From assembly GCF_000473225.1 (NCBI RefSeq), contig NZ_KI421509.1, positions 4,304,336 to 4,368,335 of the forward strand: 64,000 nucleotides of DNA, given 5' to 3'. Source of the DNA: Sedimentitalea nanhaiensis DSM 24252. Lineage in GTDB: Bacteria > Pseudomonadota > Alphaproteobacteria > Rhodobacterales > Rhodobacteraceae. Below, in pieces: positions 9,760-17,582 of this stretch. Made by a program: the position numbers and the translations under genes. Position 1 is the stretch's first letter, and each line of letters begins with the position of its first letter. Below the pieces are notes generated by a model, which saw only the letters and a list, made by a program, of their open reading frames with translations, was not told the origin of the DNA and made no database searches.

Positions 9760-10455
9760 TTACATTACGCCAAAGGTTTCCAGCGCCTGCGTGGCGGACA
9801 TGCCACCCCGGATCGCTTCACCCACCGCGTCCTCGGTCTCGGTCTTTTCCAGAGCCCGCACGATCACTTCTTCTTCGGCATCACGCGGGATAACCAGAAC
9901 GCCTTCGCGGTCGCCATAGATCAACGTACCGGGCTCGACCCGGATTCCACCGATCTCGACCGCGCTGCGAAAATCCATCACCTTGCCACGCACGCCCTGA
10001 TCCTGCGCATAGACACCGCGGCAAAAGGTTGGAAAACCCAGCGCTTCTATGCCATCCGCATCGCGTACATAGCCGTCCAGAATTGCGCCTGCCGCCTTCA
10101 AGACCAACGCCCGGGCGGTCATCAGCTCTCCCCACAACGCATAGCGCAGCGAAGCCCCGGTCGCGACATAGACCTCGCCCGCCTTCAGATCGTCCAGCGC
10201 CTCCAGCATCAGCCCAAAGGGTTTGCGCGCCAGCGGGCCGCGTGACAATTCGGTGCCATCGTCGAAGATATCCGCCTCAAGCACGGGCATCGCGCGCCCG
10301 GCCATCTTGCTGGTCCGTTGCAACGGGGCGATGCCGGCGGGCAGAAACTGGCGGCGCAGACCCATTTGGTCCATCACATCGCCAATCACGGCCGTGAACA
10401 GGCGTTCGCGCATCAGCTTGAACAGATCGGCATCGCTCTCATAGGGTTTGCTCAT
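9760..10455 (-). CDS. RraA-like aldolase/decarboxylase family protein
   Basis: This 231-residue protein belongs to the RraA / 4-hydroxy-4-methyl-2-oxoglutarate aldolase superfamily. The diagnostic segments are WGELMTARALVLKAAGAILDG with VRDADGIEALGFPTF (the Arg-Asp pair near residue 120 corresponds to the catalytic GxxRD motif) and YGDREGVLVIP near residue 190. Family members are divalent-metal pyruvate aldolases or oxaloacetate decarboxylases; a smaller group inhibits RNase E. Its place in a catabolic operon between a cupin dioxygenase and an SDR favours the metabolic role, probably cleaving a late oxo-acid intermediate. The N-terminal ~40 residues are longer than in E. coli RraA. Confidence 0.82.
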   Translation of the reverse strand: MSKPYESDADLFKLMRERLFTAVIGDVMDQMGLRRQFLPAGIAPLQRTSKMAGRAMPVLEADIFDDGTELSRGPLARKPFGLMLEALDDLKAGEVYVATGASLRYALWGELMTARALVLKAAGAILDGYVRDADGIEALGFPTFCRGVYAQDQGVRGKVMDFRSAVEIGGIRVEPGTLIYGDREGVLVIPRDAEEEVIVRALEKTETEDAVGEAIRGGMSATQALETFGVM

Positions 10456-10474
10456 GGTGTATATCCTTCTCTAT

Positions 10475-11170
10475 TCACGCGGCGGAATACCCGCCATCGA
10501 CCGGCAGGATCGCCCCGGTCACAAAACTTGCGGCGGCGGATGCCAGAAACAGTGCCGGCCCCACGAGGTCCTCGGGTTGGCCCCAGCGGTTCATCGGCGT
10601 GCGCCCCAAAATCACGGCTGACCGTTCGGCATCCTCGCCCAGGGCCTGGGTCAGCGGCGTGGCGATCCAGCCGGGCGCCAGCGCGTTTACGCGGATGCCG
10701 TCCCCCGCCCAGGCCATCGCCAGGGACCGGGTCAATTGCCCGATGCCGCCCTTGGACGCAGCATAGCCCGGTGACACCGCCGAACCGAACCAGGTCAGCA
10801 TCGAGGCGGTGTTGATCACGCAGCCCGAAGCGGCCTTCAACGCCTCATGCGCCGCCGCGCAACAGCGTTGCGACCCATTCAGGTTGATGTCGATCACATC
10901 GGCAAAGCCATCGGCGGTGAACTCGGCCCCGCCGCGCCGGATCACCCCCGCACAATTGACCAACACATCCAGCCGCGAGACCGGTGCAAAAAACGCGGAC
11001 ACCGCCGCTGCGTCCCTCACGTCCAACCTCGCCTGCCCCATTCCATCGGGCAGATCGTCCACCGCCGCATGACCGGTCACCGTGACGCTGTCGCCAGCCT
11101 CCAGAAATCCGGTTGCGATGGCCCGGCCAATGCCGCTTGTGCCTCCGACGACCATTACATTTCGTGTCAT
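10475..11170 (-). CDS. SDR family NAD(P)-dependent oxidoreductase
   Basis: A classical short-chain dehydrogenase of 231 residues. The cofactor motif GGTSGIG lies at 9-15, NCAG at 72-75, and the catalytic Ser123, Tyr136 and Lys140 (YAASK) are all present, as is the C-terminal GAILPVDGGYSA typical of 3-oxoacyl reductase-like SDRs. It overlaps the upstream tctA gene by 4 nt and is followed by the RraA-like gene after 19 bp, so it is translationally tied to the transporter. The likely role is oxidation of a hydroxyl group on the imported acid; the substrate is unknown. Confidence 0.87.
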   Translation of the reverse strand: MTRNVMVVGGTSGIGRAIATGFLEAGDSVTVTGHAAVDDLPDGMGQARLDVRDAAAVSAFFAPVSRLDVLVNCAGVIRRGGAEFTADGFADVIDINLNGSQRCCAAAHEALKAASGCVINTASMLTWFGSAVSPGYAASKGGIGQLTRSLAMAWAGDGIRVNALAPGWIATPLTQALGEDAERSAVILGRTPMNRWGQPEDLVGPALFLASAAASFVTGAILPVDGGYSAA

Positions 11171-12678
11171 GTTGCCGTGTTTCCTCGTCTGGATGTCATG
11201 AAGTGGCGGCGCAGGGACAGAACGAGCATCAGCCCCCAGATCGCAAACGTGATGAACCCCAGCGTGCCGGCAATCGGGCGGCTGAAGAATTCGAGCAAAT
11301 TGCCATCCGCCTTGATCACCGATTTCATGAAATTCTCTTCGATCAGCGGTCCAAGGATCAGGGCAAGGATCATCGGCGCCAGAGGAAAGTCATTCTCCTC
11401 CAGCACAAAGGCGACCAGACCCAGCACCAGCAAGACCCACACGTCGAACAGGGTGTTGTTGGCGGCAAAGGCACCAATCACGCAGAACAGCAGAATGATG
11501 GGAAACAGGATCTTCTGACGTACGGACAACAGATGACGTGACGCCGTGATCGCAACCAGACCCAGGGGCAGCATCAGCAGGTTGGCCAGGATAAAGACCG
11601 CAAAGATCGCGTTGACCAGCCCGGTGTCCATGACAAAAACCATCGGCCCCGGTGTGATACCTTTCATCAGCAACACGCCGATCAGGATCGCGGTAATCGT
11701 ATCGCCGGGAATACCAAACACGAGGCTGGGCACATAGGCCCCCGACAGCGCCGCATTGTTGGCGCTCGATGCGCTGACGATGCCTTCGGGATGACCGGTG
11801 CCGAATTTCTCGGGCTCGCGTGAAAACTTCTTGGCCAGCGCAAAGGCAACCCATGAAGCGATATCCGCACCTGCCCCCGGCAGCGCGCCGATGGCGCTGC
11901 CCATCAGCGACGAACGGGCGACCCCGCCCTTGTATTTCCAGAGGGTGCCCATCACCCCCGACACCGCCGCGCGCAATCGCAACGGCGGTGTGGGCGGCAA
12001 ATCCGACGGAGCCGCAGCCTTGCGCAGGATCTCGGTGATGGCAAACATCCCGATCAGGACGGGAATGATGGAAATCCCGCCGATCAACTCGCTGTCGCCA
12101 AAGGTAAAACGGCGGATCCCCATCACCACGTCGATTCCGATGGTCGAAAGCATCAGCCCGGCACAGAGCGAAAGCACGCCTTTGATGCGGGGCCCGTTGC
12201 TGACCAGGATCGCGCAGGAAAGACCCAGGATCGCCAGAAAGAAATACTCGTAGCTGGAAAAGCCCAGCGAGAACCTGGCAATCTGCGGCGCCGCAATGAT
12301 CAGGATCGCGACTCCGACCAGCCCGCCGATGGTCGAACACATCAGGTTCACACCCAGTGCAAGTTCCACCTGACCGTTCTGGCGCATCTTGTACGCCTCA
12401 TCCGTATAGGCCGCCGAGGCCGGTGTGCCGGGAATGCGCAGCAGTGCCCCGGGGATGTCACCGGCAAAGATCGCCGTGGTGGTGGCCGCCACGATGGCTC
12501 CGATCGCCGGGATCGGGTCAAGGAAAAACGTCAGAGGCACCAGCAGCGCCGTCCCCATGGTTGCGGTCAGACCGGGAATAGAACCGATCAGCAGCCCATA
12601 GGCCGACGCGCCAAGAATGATCAGGAAAACGCCCGGCTGCAGCACCTGTGCAAAACCGGCCAAAAGGGTTCCGTCCAT
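11167..12678 (-). CDS. tctA: Tripartite tricarboxylate transporter, large permease TctA
   Basis: The 503-residue protein is rich in membrane segments (about 10-12) and carries the TctA signature GSIPGLTATMGTALLVPLTF near residue 32 and a second glycine-proline motif (GSAIGALPGAGADIASWVAF) in the middle, which mark the inverted repeats of this family. The start was set at the ATG at 12678, which shares its A with the tctB TGA; the frame is open further upstream to 12999 but that part is antiparallel to tctB sense codons and has no membrane character. It pairs with TctB and uses the solute-binding protein TctC to import a carboxylate driven by ion gradients. Confidence 0.93.
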   Translation of the reverse strand: MDGTLLAGFAQVLQPGVFLIILGASAYGLLIGSIPGLTATMGTALLVPLTFFLDPIPAIGAIVAATTTAIFAGDIPGALLRIPGTPASAAYTDEAYKMRQNGQVELALGVNLMCSTIGGLVGVAILIIAAPQIARFSLGFSSYEYFFLAILGLSCAILVSNGPRIKGVLSLCAGLMLSTIGIDVVMGIRRFTFGDSELIGGISIIPVLIGMFAITEILRKAAAPSDLPPTPPLRLRAAVSGVMGTLWKYKGGVARSSLMGSAIGALPGAGADIASWVAFALAKKFSREPEKFGTGHPEGIVSASSANNAALSGAYVPSLVFGIPGDTITAILIGVLLMKGITPGPMVFVMDTGLVNAIFAVFILANLLMLPLGLVAITASRHLLSVRQKILFPIILLFCVIGAFAANNTLFDVWVLLVLGLVAFVLEENDFPLAPMILALILGPLIEENFMKSVIKADGNLLEFFSRPIAGTLGFITFAIWGLMLVLSLRRHFMTSRRGNTAT

Positions 12679-13145
12679 CAGTAAATCACCTCGGTCAACA
12701 GGCCCAGTGGCAGCGGCACCATCAACAGTTTCGAGAACAGCATCCAGATCGCGCCTGTTGTCAGCAGCGCAATCGGCACCGCCATCGACAGCCGCACCTG
12801 CATCACCCACAGCAGCGCCGTCAGCAGGACCGGGACAAGCAGTGGAAAACCGATCTGCTTGCTGAACAATATGTACAGCACCACGAACGCCACCATGGCT
12901 GTCATCCGCCCGGCCGCTCCCGGCGTACGGATCCAGCCGGACAGGACCAGAACAGGGTCTCTCGACCTGACCCCGTTCAGGATCAGACCGCCGCCACACA
13001 AAAGCATGATACAGGCGACGATAGCGGGAAATGTGCCCGGCCCATAAGGTTGATTGGGCAGGGTGGGAAAGGTCCGCGCCTGAAACAGCACCACGAGTGC
13101 GATCAGAACAAAGATCGTCCCAAGAACGGCATCATTCAGTTTCAA
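12678..13145 (-). CDS. tctB: Tripartite tricarboxylate transporter, small permease TctB
   Basis: This 155-residue protein has four predicted membrane segments (MKLNDAVLGTIFVLIALVVLFQ at the start, then around 35-55, 78-100 and 110-140), the arrangement of the TctB small subunit. The segment NQPYGPGTFPAIVACIMLLCG is typical of the family. It lies between tctC (18 bp upstream) and tctA, overlapping the latter by one base. It is expected to form the membrane complex with TctA and dock the TctC receptor. Confidence 0.9.
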   Translation of the reverse strand: MKLNDAVLGTIFVLIALVVLFQARTFPTLPNQPYGPGTFPAIVACIMLLCGGGLILNGVRSRDPVLVLSGWIRTPGAAGRMTAMVAFVVLYILFSKQIGFPLLVPVLLTALLWVMQVRLSMAVPIALLTTGAIWMLFSKLLMVPLPLGLLTEVIY

Positions 13146-13163
13146 CTGCGGACCTCCCCTTGC

Positions 13164-14126
13164 CTATTGCTTCAGGCCAAGCTTGCCGATGACGTCGGCA
13201 TTGCTGGCCGTCGCATCCATCATGAAGGCTTTGAATTCATCCGCTGGCAGCCAGCTGACGCCAAAACCCCTGTTGGCCATGAACTCCTGAAAGGAGTCGC
13301 TCCGATAGACTTTGGCCAGCGCCTCACCCAATTGTCCGGTCACGTCCTCGGACAGCCCGGCAGGGCCCACAACTCCGCGCCAGGTGCCACCAACCGATAC
13401 GGTGCCAACAGCCTCCTGCGCCGTGGGAATGTCCGGATAGGCCTCAAGACGATCCGCGGACAGTACGGCCAGCGTCTTGACCAAACCCGCGTCGCGCATC
13501 GACGCCGCTTCGGGCAGCGATGAAGGCACGATCGCCACGCCATCCGCAACCAGTTCCTGAAACCCCGGAGCCGCGCCCTGGCTGGGGACGACCGGCACGG
13601 TTGTCGGGTCGATGCCGTTCTGGTTCAGAAAGCTGGCAAAGGCCAGATGGTACGCCGCGCCCACCGGAAAGCCCGAAGCCTTGTATTTGCCCGGATTCGC
13701 CGCGATGTCAGCGAGCGCCGCCTTGGCGTCACCCCATTCGCTGTCGGCGCGCACATTAAAGGCCGAGGCGTCAAAATTCATCAACCCGATGGCGGTCATG
13801 TCAGCCGCCGAGATCTCAGAGGTGCCAATAGCGGCATATGTGGTGATCTCTGCCGTGGCCAGACCCAGCGTGTACCCATCCGGCTCCGCCTCGATCATCG
13901 CGGTGTGCCCCACGATACCACCTGCACCGGTGCGGTTCACCACATTGACCGGCGTGCCCAGTTCATTGCTCAGCCCTTCGGCGATCATCCGGCCCACCGC
14001 GTCGGTGCCGCCGCCCGCCGACCACGGCACGATCAATGTGATCGGACGCTCCGGAAACTCCGCCAGAGCCGGGCCCGCCAATGCGGCTAGCGCGGCAACG
14101 ACGGGAATAAGCGTGGTTCTTTTCAT
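13164..14126 (-). CDS. tctC: Tripartite tricarboxylate transporter receptor TctC
   Basis: A periplasmic solute-binding protein of 320 residues (Bug/TctC family). Residues 1-22 form a Sec signal peptide (MKRTTLIPVVAALAALAGPALA). ITLIVPWSAGGGTDAVGR near residues 29-46 and GIVGHTAMIEAEPDGYTLGL near 70-90 are the carboxylate-contacting loops typical of the family. The ATG overlaps the stop of the upstream GntR regulator gene by 4 nt (ATGA). TctC proteins bind diverse carboxylates such as citrate, aromatic acids, glutarate or phthalate, so the family alone does not fix the substrate. Confidence 0.92.
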   Translation of the reverse strand: MKRTTLIPVVAALAALAGPALAEFPERPITLIVPWSAGGGTDAVGRMIAEGLSNELGTPVNVVNRTGAGGIVGHTAMIEAEPDGYTLGLATAEITTYAAIGTSEISAADMTAIGLMNFDASAFNVRADSEWGDAKAALADIAANPGKYKASGFPVGAAYHLAFASFLNQNGIDPTTVPVVPSQGAAPGFQELVADGVAIVPSSLPEAASMRDAGLVKTLAVLSADRLEAYPDIPTAQEAVGTVSVGGTWRGVVGPAGLSEDVTGQLGEALAKVYRSDSFQEFMANRGFGVSWLPADEFKAFMMDATASNADVIGKLGLKQ

Positions 14127-14902
14127 GGGTCGATCTCCTCATTTTCCATGTTGAACAAGTTGGTTTCTTCCCGCTTGGGCGGGCTTTCGAACAGACGCCG
14201 CGTGTCATCGTGGCTGCGTTCCAGCAGCCGCAGACTGGCGTCAAAGGCTTCTTTCGGGTCTCGCATCGCAATCGCGTCCATCACCAGACGGTGGTTTTCG
14301 AGGTTGCCCGCAAAGTTGTGAGGCACTTCAAACAGCCGCTGAAAGTTCAGGCGCATCGCATGAACGATCGAATATGCAACAGACTTCAGAAAGCGGTTAT
14401 GCGTCGCTTCGGCCACCGCGACATGAAAGGCCAGATCCGCTTCCAGACAGTCCGGCTCGTCCTGTTGGTCCACCAACCGCGCCATGTCCTCAAAGGTCGA
14501 TCGGATGACCGCAATCTCGGCGTCCGTTGCATTCCGCGCGGCCTCTTGTGCTGCGGCCGGTTCGATTGCGAAACGGATCCGAACCAGTTCCTCCATAAAG
14601 CTCGGGTCATTGCGAAACTGCGATGCAGACCAGGCCAGAACGTCACGGTCCAGAATGTTCCAAGCGCCACGCGGACGTACGACGGTGCCGCGCCGCGGCG
14701 CAATCTCGATCAGGTTCTTGGCGGCGAGCAATCGCATGGCTTCGCGCAGCGTGTTGCGCGAAGCGCCGTGTTGCCGCGCCAGATCCGCCTCCAGAGGCAG
14801 TTTCTCTCCCACAGGGTAGGTTCCGTTCACAATGGCGCTGCCAATGCTTTCGGCCACCCGCGCAGAGCCGGACTTCCAGCAACTGTCATTTGGATTTGTC
14901 AC
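14123..14902 (-). CDS. FadR-type GntR transcriptional regulator (FCD domain)
   Basis: The frame is open from 14968, but the GTG at 14902 is preferred because GGAGGAGGGG lies just upstream; this gives 259 residues. The N-terminal winged helix (residues ~10-75, LPLEADLARQHGASRNTLREAMRLL then a wing GTVVRP) is followed by an all-helical FCD ligand domain (~95-235) with its metal-binding Asp/His positions (EADLAFHVAVAEATHN; LENHRLVMDAI). It is the first gene of the tct-SDR-RraA-cupin operon, so it probably controls its own transcription and releases DNA when the imported acid or an intermediate is bound. Confidence 0.88.
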   Translation of the reverse strand: MTNPNDSCWKSGSARVAESIGSAIVNGTYPVGEKLPLEADLARQHGASRNTLREAMRLLAAKNLIEIAPRRGTVVRPRGAWNILDRDVLAWSASQFRNDPSFMEELVRIRFAIEPAAAQEAARNATDAEIAVIRSTFEDMARLVDQQDEPDCLEADLAFHVAVAEATHNRFLKSVAYSIVHAMRLNFQRLFEVPHNFAGNLENHRLVMDAIAMRDPKEAFDASLRLLERSHDDTRRLFESPPKREETNLFNMENEEIDP

Positions 14903-15343
14903 AGCCCCTCCTCCAAAGCCTCTGTGCGAATCTATTGGTAGGATGAATAAACAGACTGGAAAGCGCACGTCAATTGGGAGCCTGCCAACCGACCAATCTT
15001 TGCGCTTCTCGCGATCCCGGTTTCACGAAACTCGGTTGCACCAGCCAGCCATAGCGGCGTAAGCGGCTTTCACCCTTCCCTGAACGCCCTGAAAATCACA
15101 ATCGCCGCTTTCGGCAATAAGACCGGATCCGCAGGAATTTCAGAGCCTGTGACTATGAAATGGCAAGACATCCCGCTACGCTCTCAGGACATCCGCCAGA
15201 GCTCCGGCGGATGGACCGCACCGACCATGAAGTCTCCCGCGGCGCTTAATACCGATAATAAACGAAAAACCGCCGCACCTTATCGATCCCAGTCATGTCC
15301 TATAATCTTGCCTTATCGGATATTTTTTCCTAGTGTCCTCCAC
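14903..15343. other. Divergent intergenic region, tct operon / recombinase
   Basis: The 441-bp region holds the candidate tct promoter near its left end. Near the right end CCTATAATCTTGCC (from ~15298) and an A/T-rich stretch TATTTTTTCC could contribute to a promoter for the recombinase gene. A plus-strand frame open from 15149 into the recombinase lacks protein-like sequence or a ribosome binding site. Nothing else was recognised. Confidence 0.4.
14944..14973 (-). promoter_or_regulatory. Candidate promoter of the GntR-tct operon
   Basis: On the minus strand TTGACG (14973-14968) is followed after 18 bases by TATTCA (14949-14944), about 42 bases before the GTG start. The -35 is good and the -10 is modest. 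ATTGGT (14934-14939) and ACCAAT (14992-14997) flank it as a widely spaced inverted pair. Confidence 0.4.
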
Positions 15344-16402
15344 ATGACCAAAAGCTCCGCAAAATCGCCCCCGAACCGCCCCGAACCCGGCCAGAAAACC
15401 GCCCTGCCCTCACACGTTGCCGGATCCGGCAATCTGGACCGGCTCGCAGACACGGCGCGGGAATATGCCCGCAACGCCACAGCCCAAAACACCAACGCCG
15501 CCTACAAAGCCGACTGGGCCCATTTTGGCCGGTGGTGCCGAATGCGGGGCGCGGACCCCCTGCCCGTTTCACCGGAACTGATCGGTCTCTATATCGCCGA
15601 CCTCGCCGCACCACAGGGCAAGACCCCGGCCCTCTCGGTCAGCACCATCGAGCGCCGTCTCTCGGGGCTGGGCTGGCAGTATCGCCAACGCGGCTTTACC
15701 CTCGATCGCAAGGACCGCCACATCGCCACGGTGCTCGCCGGGATCCGCCGCAAACACGCCCGCCCGCCGCTGCAGAAAGAGGCCATCCTGCCCGAAGATA
15801 TCCTGTCCATGGTGGCCACCCTGCCCTTTGATCTGCGCGGCTTGCGCGACCGGGCAATGCTGCTGCTGGGCTATGCCGGCGGCCTGCGCCGCAGCGAAAT
15901 CGTGTGCCTGGATGCGGGCCGCGAGGACACACCCGACAGCGGTGGCTGGATCGAGATCCTGCAGCCGGGCGCGGTGCTGACCCTGCGCGGCAAGACCGGC
16001 TGGCGCGAGATTGAAATCGGGCGCGGCAGCAGAAGTCAGAGCTGCCCGGTACATGCGCTGGAGCAATGGCTGCACTTCGCCCGGATCGACTTTGGCCCGA
16101 TCTTTGTACGCACCTCTCGCGACGGCAAACGGGCCCTGGAAACACGGCTGAACGACCGGCACGTGGCGCGCCTGATAAAACAAACCGTGCTGGCCGCCGG
16201 CATCCGGTCCGACCTGCCCGAGACCGAGCGTCTGGCGCTGTTCTCGGGCCATTCCCTGCGCGCGGGTCTTGCCACCTCCGCCGAAGTGGATGAGCGATAT
16301 GTGCAGAAGCATCTGGGCCACGCCAGCGTCGAAATGACCCGCCGCTATCAACGCCGCCGCGACCGGTTTCGGGTGAACCTGACCAGGGCTGCGGGGTTAT
16401 AG
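15344..16402 (+). CDS. Tyrosine recombinase (XerC/D-like integrase)
   Basis: The 352-residue protein (start at the ATG at 15344) has an N-terminal SAM-like core-binding domain (residues ~30-125: TAREYARNATAQNTNAAYKADWAHF) and a C-terminal catalytic domain. The catalytic residues are visible: Arg in YAGGLRRSEIV, His-x-x-Arg in GHSLRAGL, His in HLGHASVEMTRRYQR and the nucleophile Tyr in the same segment. It lies tail-to-tail with parB, with a parS-like palindrome between the stop codons. A recombinase next to the partition genes of a plasmid is usually for multimer resolution, but past integration or cassette exchange is also possible. Confidence 0.9.
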   Translation: MTKSSAKSPPNRPEPGQKTALPSHVAGSGNLDRLADTAREYARNATAQNTNAAYKADWAHFGRWCRMRGADPLPVSPELIGLYIADLAAPQGKTPALSVSTIERRLSGLGWQYRQRGFTLDRKDRHIATVLAGIRRKHARPPLQKEAILPEDILSMVATLPFDLRGLRDRAMLLLGYAGGLRRSEIVCLDAGREDTPDSGGWIEILQPGAVLTLRGKTGWREIEIGRGSRSQSCPVHALEQWLHFARIDFGPIFVRTSRDGKRALETRLNDRHVARLIKQTVLAAGIRSDLPETERLALFSGHSLRAGLATSAEVDERYVQKHLGHASVEMTRRYQRRRDRFRVNLTRAAGL

Positions 16403-16408
16403 GCGCGG

Positions 16409-16429
16409 CAGGTTTCGCCGCGAAACCTG
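16409..16429. promoter_or_regulatory. parS-like palindrome 1
   Basis: A perfect 21-bp palindrome with core GTTTCGC-C-GCGAAAC (16412-16426) fills the gap between the recombinase stop (16402) and the parB stop (16430). Its core is repeated at three other places around parAB, which points to a ParB-binding centromere site. Confidence 0.8.
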
Positions 16430-17572
16430 TCAGGGACGTTCCAGCAGATCGCGAATTTCGGCCATCAGCGAATCCATCAGGTCCTGATCCATCCCGGCCC
16501 CTTCGAACCGCAGCAAAAAGCCCTTGTCGTCGCGCATCTTGCGGATGGTGATCCCACCCGAGGTGCGCAGGGTTTCGGCGTTCTGCCAGCCCGATGCGCC
16601 CTGCCCGGCCCGCGGCGCGGACTTGGGCCGCCCGCCGCGGCGCGCATCGCGCGCTGCCGGTTCGGCGGCGGCGATCGCCTGCTCGATGGCCGCCCACTCG
16701 GCCTCGGGCGACTGCGGATCGGCGCTGGCCAGGGCTTCGCGCAACGTGGATTCGCCCCCCCCGCGCAGGGCTTGGGCCAACTGCAGACCCCGTTTTTCCG
16801 ACAGGGATTCCGGAAACGCCAGCATGTCGCCCAATTCCTCGAAAATCAGCGCAAACGAGCGCACCTTGGAGCGCTTGGCCTTGGACGCGGTGGCAAACAG
16901 GCGGTTGACCGCGTCCTCGACATTGACGAACGCGCCCTGCTGGGCGGAAATCACCGCGATGCGGCCGCGTTCGAACTGGCTGAGTTCCGAGCGCACCTCG
17001 TTTTCCTCGACCATGGACACAAAGGCCGCATCGGCCCCCTTGCCTGGTCGGATAATGGCGCGGATGGTGTCGTATTTCGGGTTCTCGGTCAGGTCCCGCA
17101 GGCCCCGCACCGCCATCAGCCGACGATAGCCGGACACCAGCGCATAACGCGCGCCGTCGTCGCGCGGCGGGTCCAGCGCCACCACCTCGATCGGCAGGCG
17201 CAGCCCGCTGGCGGCGATCGACTGACGCAGTTCGACCATCTGATCCTCGTCCAGCACCGTGCGGTCGCGGATCATCGCGTCGCCGTCGATCTGTTCCAGC
17301 GGCAATTCGGCGATCAGCAATCCCTGCGCCTGGGCGTGGCGCAGACGGTCGGCATCGGCGGCATTGCGGGCCTGTTCGGCGCGCCGCGCCGGATCGGCGG
17401 TCTGGGCATGGGCGGCGCTGTCGGCGGCGATCTGGGCGATCGGCGCCACCGCGCGTCCGGCGGTCATGGCCGCCGGGGATGCGCCGACAACTGAGGTTTC
17501 GCGGCGAAACTCATCCTCGATCCGGCTGAGATCTTCGGTGCTGGGGGCCTCGAGCTTTCTACGTTTTGCCAT
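16430..17572 (-). CDS. parB: ParB-family plasmid partition protein
   Basis: The 380-residue protein has a ParB N-terminal nuclease/CTPase-like domain at ~88-190 (LPLEQIDGDAMIRDRTVLDEDQM; SGYRRLMAVRGL corresponding to the GERRxxA box; ENEVRSELSQFERGRI). A helix-turn-helix DNA-binding region follows (~195-265), then a C-terminal part with an Ala-rich linker. It is 10 bp downstream of parA and probably co-transcribed. It would bind the palindromes listed here, spread, and be moved by ParA. One of the palindromes (17496-17510) is inside its own 5' coding sequence. Confidence 0.92.
   Translation of the reverse strand: MAKRRKLEAPSTEDLSRIEDEFRRETSVVGASPAAMTAGRAVAPIAQIAADSAAHAQTADPARRAEQARNAADADRLRHAQAQGLLIAELPLEQIDGDAMIRDRTVLDEDQMVELRQSIAASGLRLPIEVVALDPPRDDGARYALVSGYRRLMAVRGLRDLTENPKYDTIRAIIRPGKGADAAFVSMVEENEVRSELSQFERGRIAVISAQQGAFVNVEDAVNRLFATASKAKRSKVRSFALIFEELGDMLAFPESLSEKRGLQLAQALRGGGESTLREALASADPQSPEAEWAAIEQAIAAAEPAARDARRGGRPKSAPRAGQGASGWQNAETLRTSGGITIRKMRDDKGFLLRFEGAGMDQDLMDSLMAEIRDLLERP
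17496..17510. promoter_or_regulatory. parS-like palindrome 2 (inside parB)
   Basis: GTTTCGC-G-GCGAAAC, a perfect 15-bp palindrome in the N-terminal coding part of parB. It matches the core of palindrome 1 on the opposite strand. Confidence 0.75.
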
Positions 17573-17582
17573 TCATCTGCTC

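Noticed and set aside
15020-15031. GTTTCACGAAAC as a possible fifth parS site
   Set aside because: The arms are only 5 bp and the centre differs (AC instead of GC-C-GC), so it does not share the core of the other sites.
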